A DNA stretch of 41,319 bases from Lutispora thermophila DSM 19022 (GTDB lineage: Bacteria > Bacillota > Clostridia > Lutisporales > Lutisporaceae). How positions within the stretch are numbered: the first letter of the stretch is position 1; every line of letters starts with the position of its first letter. The translations under genes were made by a program, and so were the position numbers. The notes below the pieces were generated by a model that worked only from the letters and a program-made list of their open reading frames with translations, made no database searches and was not told the origin of the DNA. Below, one piece after another: positions 41,126 through 41,319 of the stretch. The DNA is taken from the NCBI RefSeq assembly GCF_900142105.1, contig NZ_FQZS01000024.1:1-41319 (forward strand), read 5' to 3'.

Positions 41126-41193
41126 TATTTTTACCTCTCCTTTACAATTCTAAAAGATATTTATGTATAGCTTCACATTAAGCCACACAAAAC

Positions 41194-41319
41194 TAGTGTT
41201 AGTATAGTTTTGTAGACACAGAAGTTCGAACGATTTAAAATAAGAAGTGAAAGGAAGTGTCTACAATGGGAAGAGGTCAAAAACATTACACCAAAGAATT
41301 TAAAGATACTATAGTAGAG
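41194..41319 (+). mobile_element. IS3-family insertion sequence, second copy, cut by the window edge
   Basis: Begins 68 bases upstream of the nuclease-like gene's start and continues past the right edge. It is identical, over its 126 bases, to the inverted copy at the left edge (223-348) and its 5' end also points inward. The base before it differs (C here, A there on the IS-sense strand), so the shared unit begins exactly at TAGTG. Confidence 0.85.
41266..41319 (+). CDS. IS3-family transposase OrfA, first 18 codons
   Basis: ATG at 41266 after GGAAG, same as the left copy; the visible codons (MGRGQKHYTKEFKDTIVE) match exactly. The remainder is beyond the edge. Confidence 0.85.
   Translation, partial: MGRGQKHYTKEFKDTIVE

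Noticed and set aside
1-41319. The two inverted IS copies as ends of a composite transposon
   Set aside because: One interrupts virB4, the ICE genes clearly extend beyond, no target duplication can be seen, and the 126-base match suggests an assembly edge.

Overview
The window is most of the backbone of a conjugative element (an integrative and conjugative element, ICE, of the Tn1549/CTn type) from a low-GC Gram-positive host, most likely a member of the Clostridia. This rests on gene families rather than a database search: PrgI, Maff2, PcfB, DpnD/PcfM, a MobP relaxase with MobC, a VirD4 coupling protein, a Toprim/DUF3991 protein, a giant methylase-helicase and ParA/ParB. Shine-Dalgarno sites are strong (AGGAGG-like) and TTG and GTG starts are common. 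No integrase, excisionase or att site is present, so the recombination module lies outside.

Layout: nearly everything is on the minus strand, so genes read from right to left. Right end: a partial IS3-family element (41194-41319), then an AT-rich two-gene cargo cassette (36612-41125: a nuclease-like/helical-repeat protein and a zinc-ribbon protein). Then come ParA/ParB (34662-36372), two very small genes, and an unusual leader with a G-quadruplex motif and nested hairpins. Next is a complete Tad/Flp-type pilus operon (24031-34005: CpaB, TadZ, TadA ATPase, TadB, TadC, two tandem pilins, two pseudopilin-like proteins, a 1032-aa CARDB-like secreted protein, prepilin peptidase). It is followed by the giant helicase (16056-23519), split by one in-frame TGA and overprinted by a TnpV-family frame, the Toprim protein, and a Phd/ParE-like toxin-antitoxin pair (14426-15011). 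A second AT-rich cargo cassette (10861-14294) holds a GHKL/MORC-like ATPase and a DNA methyltransferase. A probable oriT (10401-10490) then leads into the relaxosome and type IV secretion operon: MobC, relaxase, PcfB, ArdC/LtrC-like, small protein, VirD4, Maff2, small protein, TrbL/VirB6-like, PrgI, VirB4.

The T4SS operon is disturbed twice. A small divergent regulatory cassette (2408-3503: Spo0E-like protein, XRE regulator, membrane protein, with three AACG-N6-CGTT operators) sits between TrbL and PrgI, and virB4 is cut off by an IS3-family element after about 547 codons. The same IS sequence, inverted, begins at 41194. The two edges share exactly 126 identical bases, so the right edge may be an assembly-graph break.

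How the parts fit: relaxase, MobC and oriT process the DNA, PcfB and VirD4 couple it to the channel (Maff2, TrbL, PrgI, VirB4), and ParAB keeps the excised or replicating form. The Tad pilus and CARDB protein could supply surface attachment for mating. The toxin-antitoxin pair and the two AT-rich cassettes look like cargo with stabilising or defence roles. The most interesting candidates for undescribed biology are the nuclease-repeat/zinc-ribbon pair, the GHKL-methyltransferase pair without a recognisable nuclease, the TnpV frame overprinted on the helicase linker, and a Tad pilus carried by a conjugative element.
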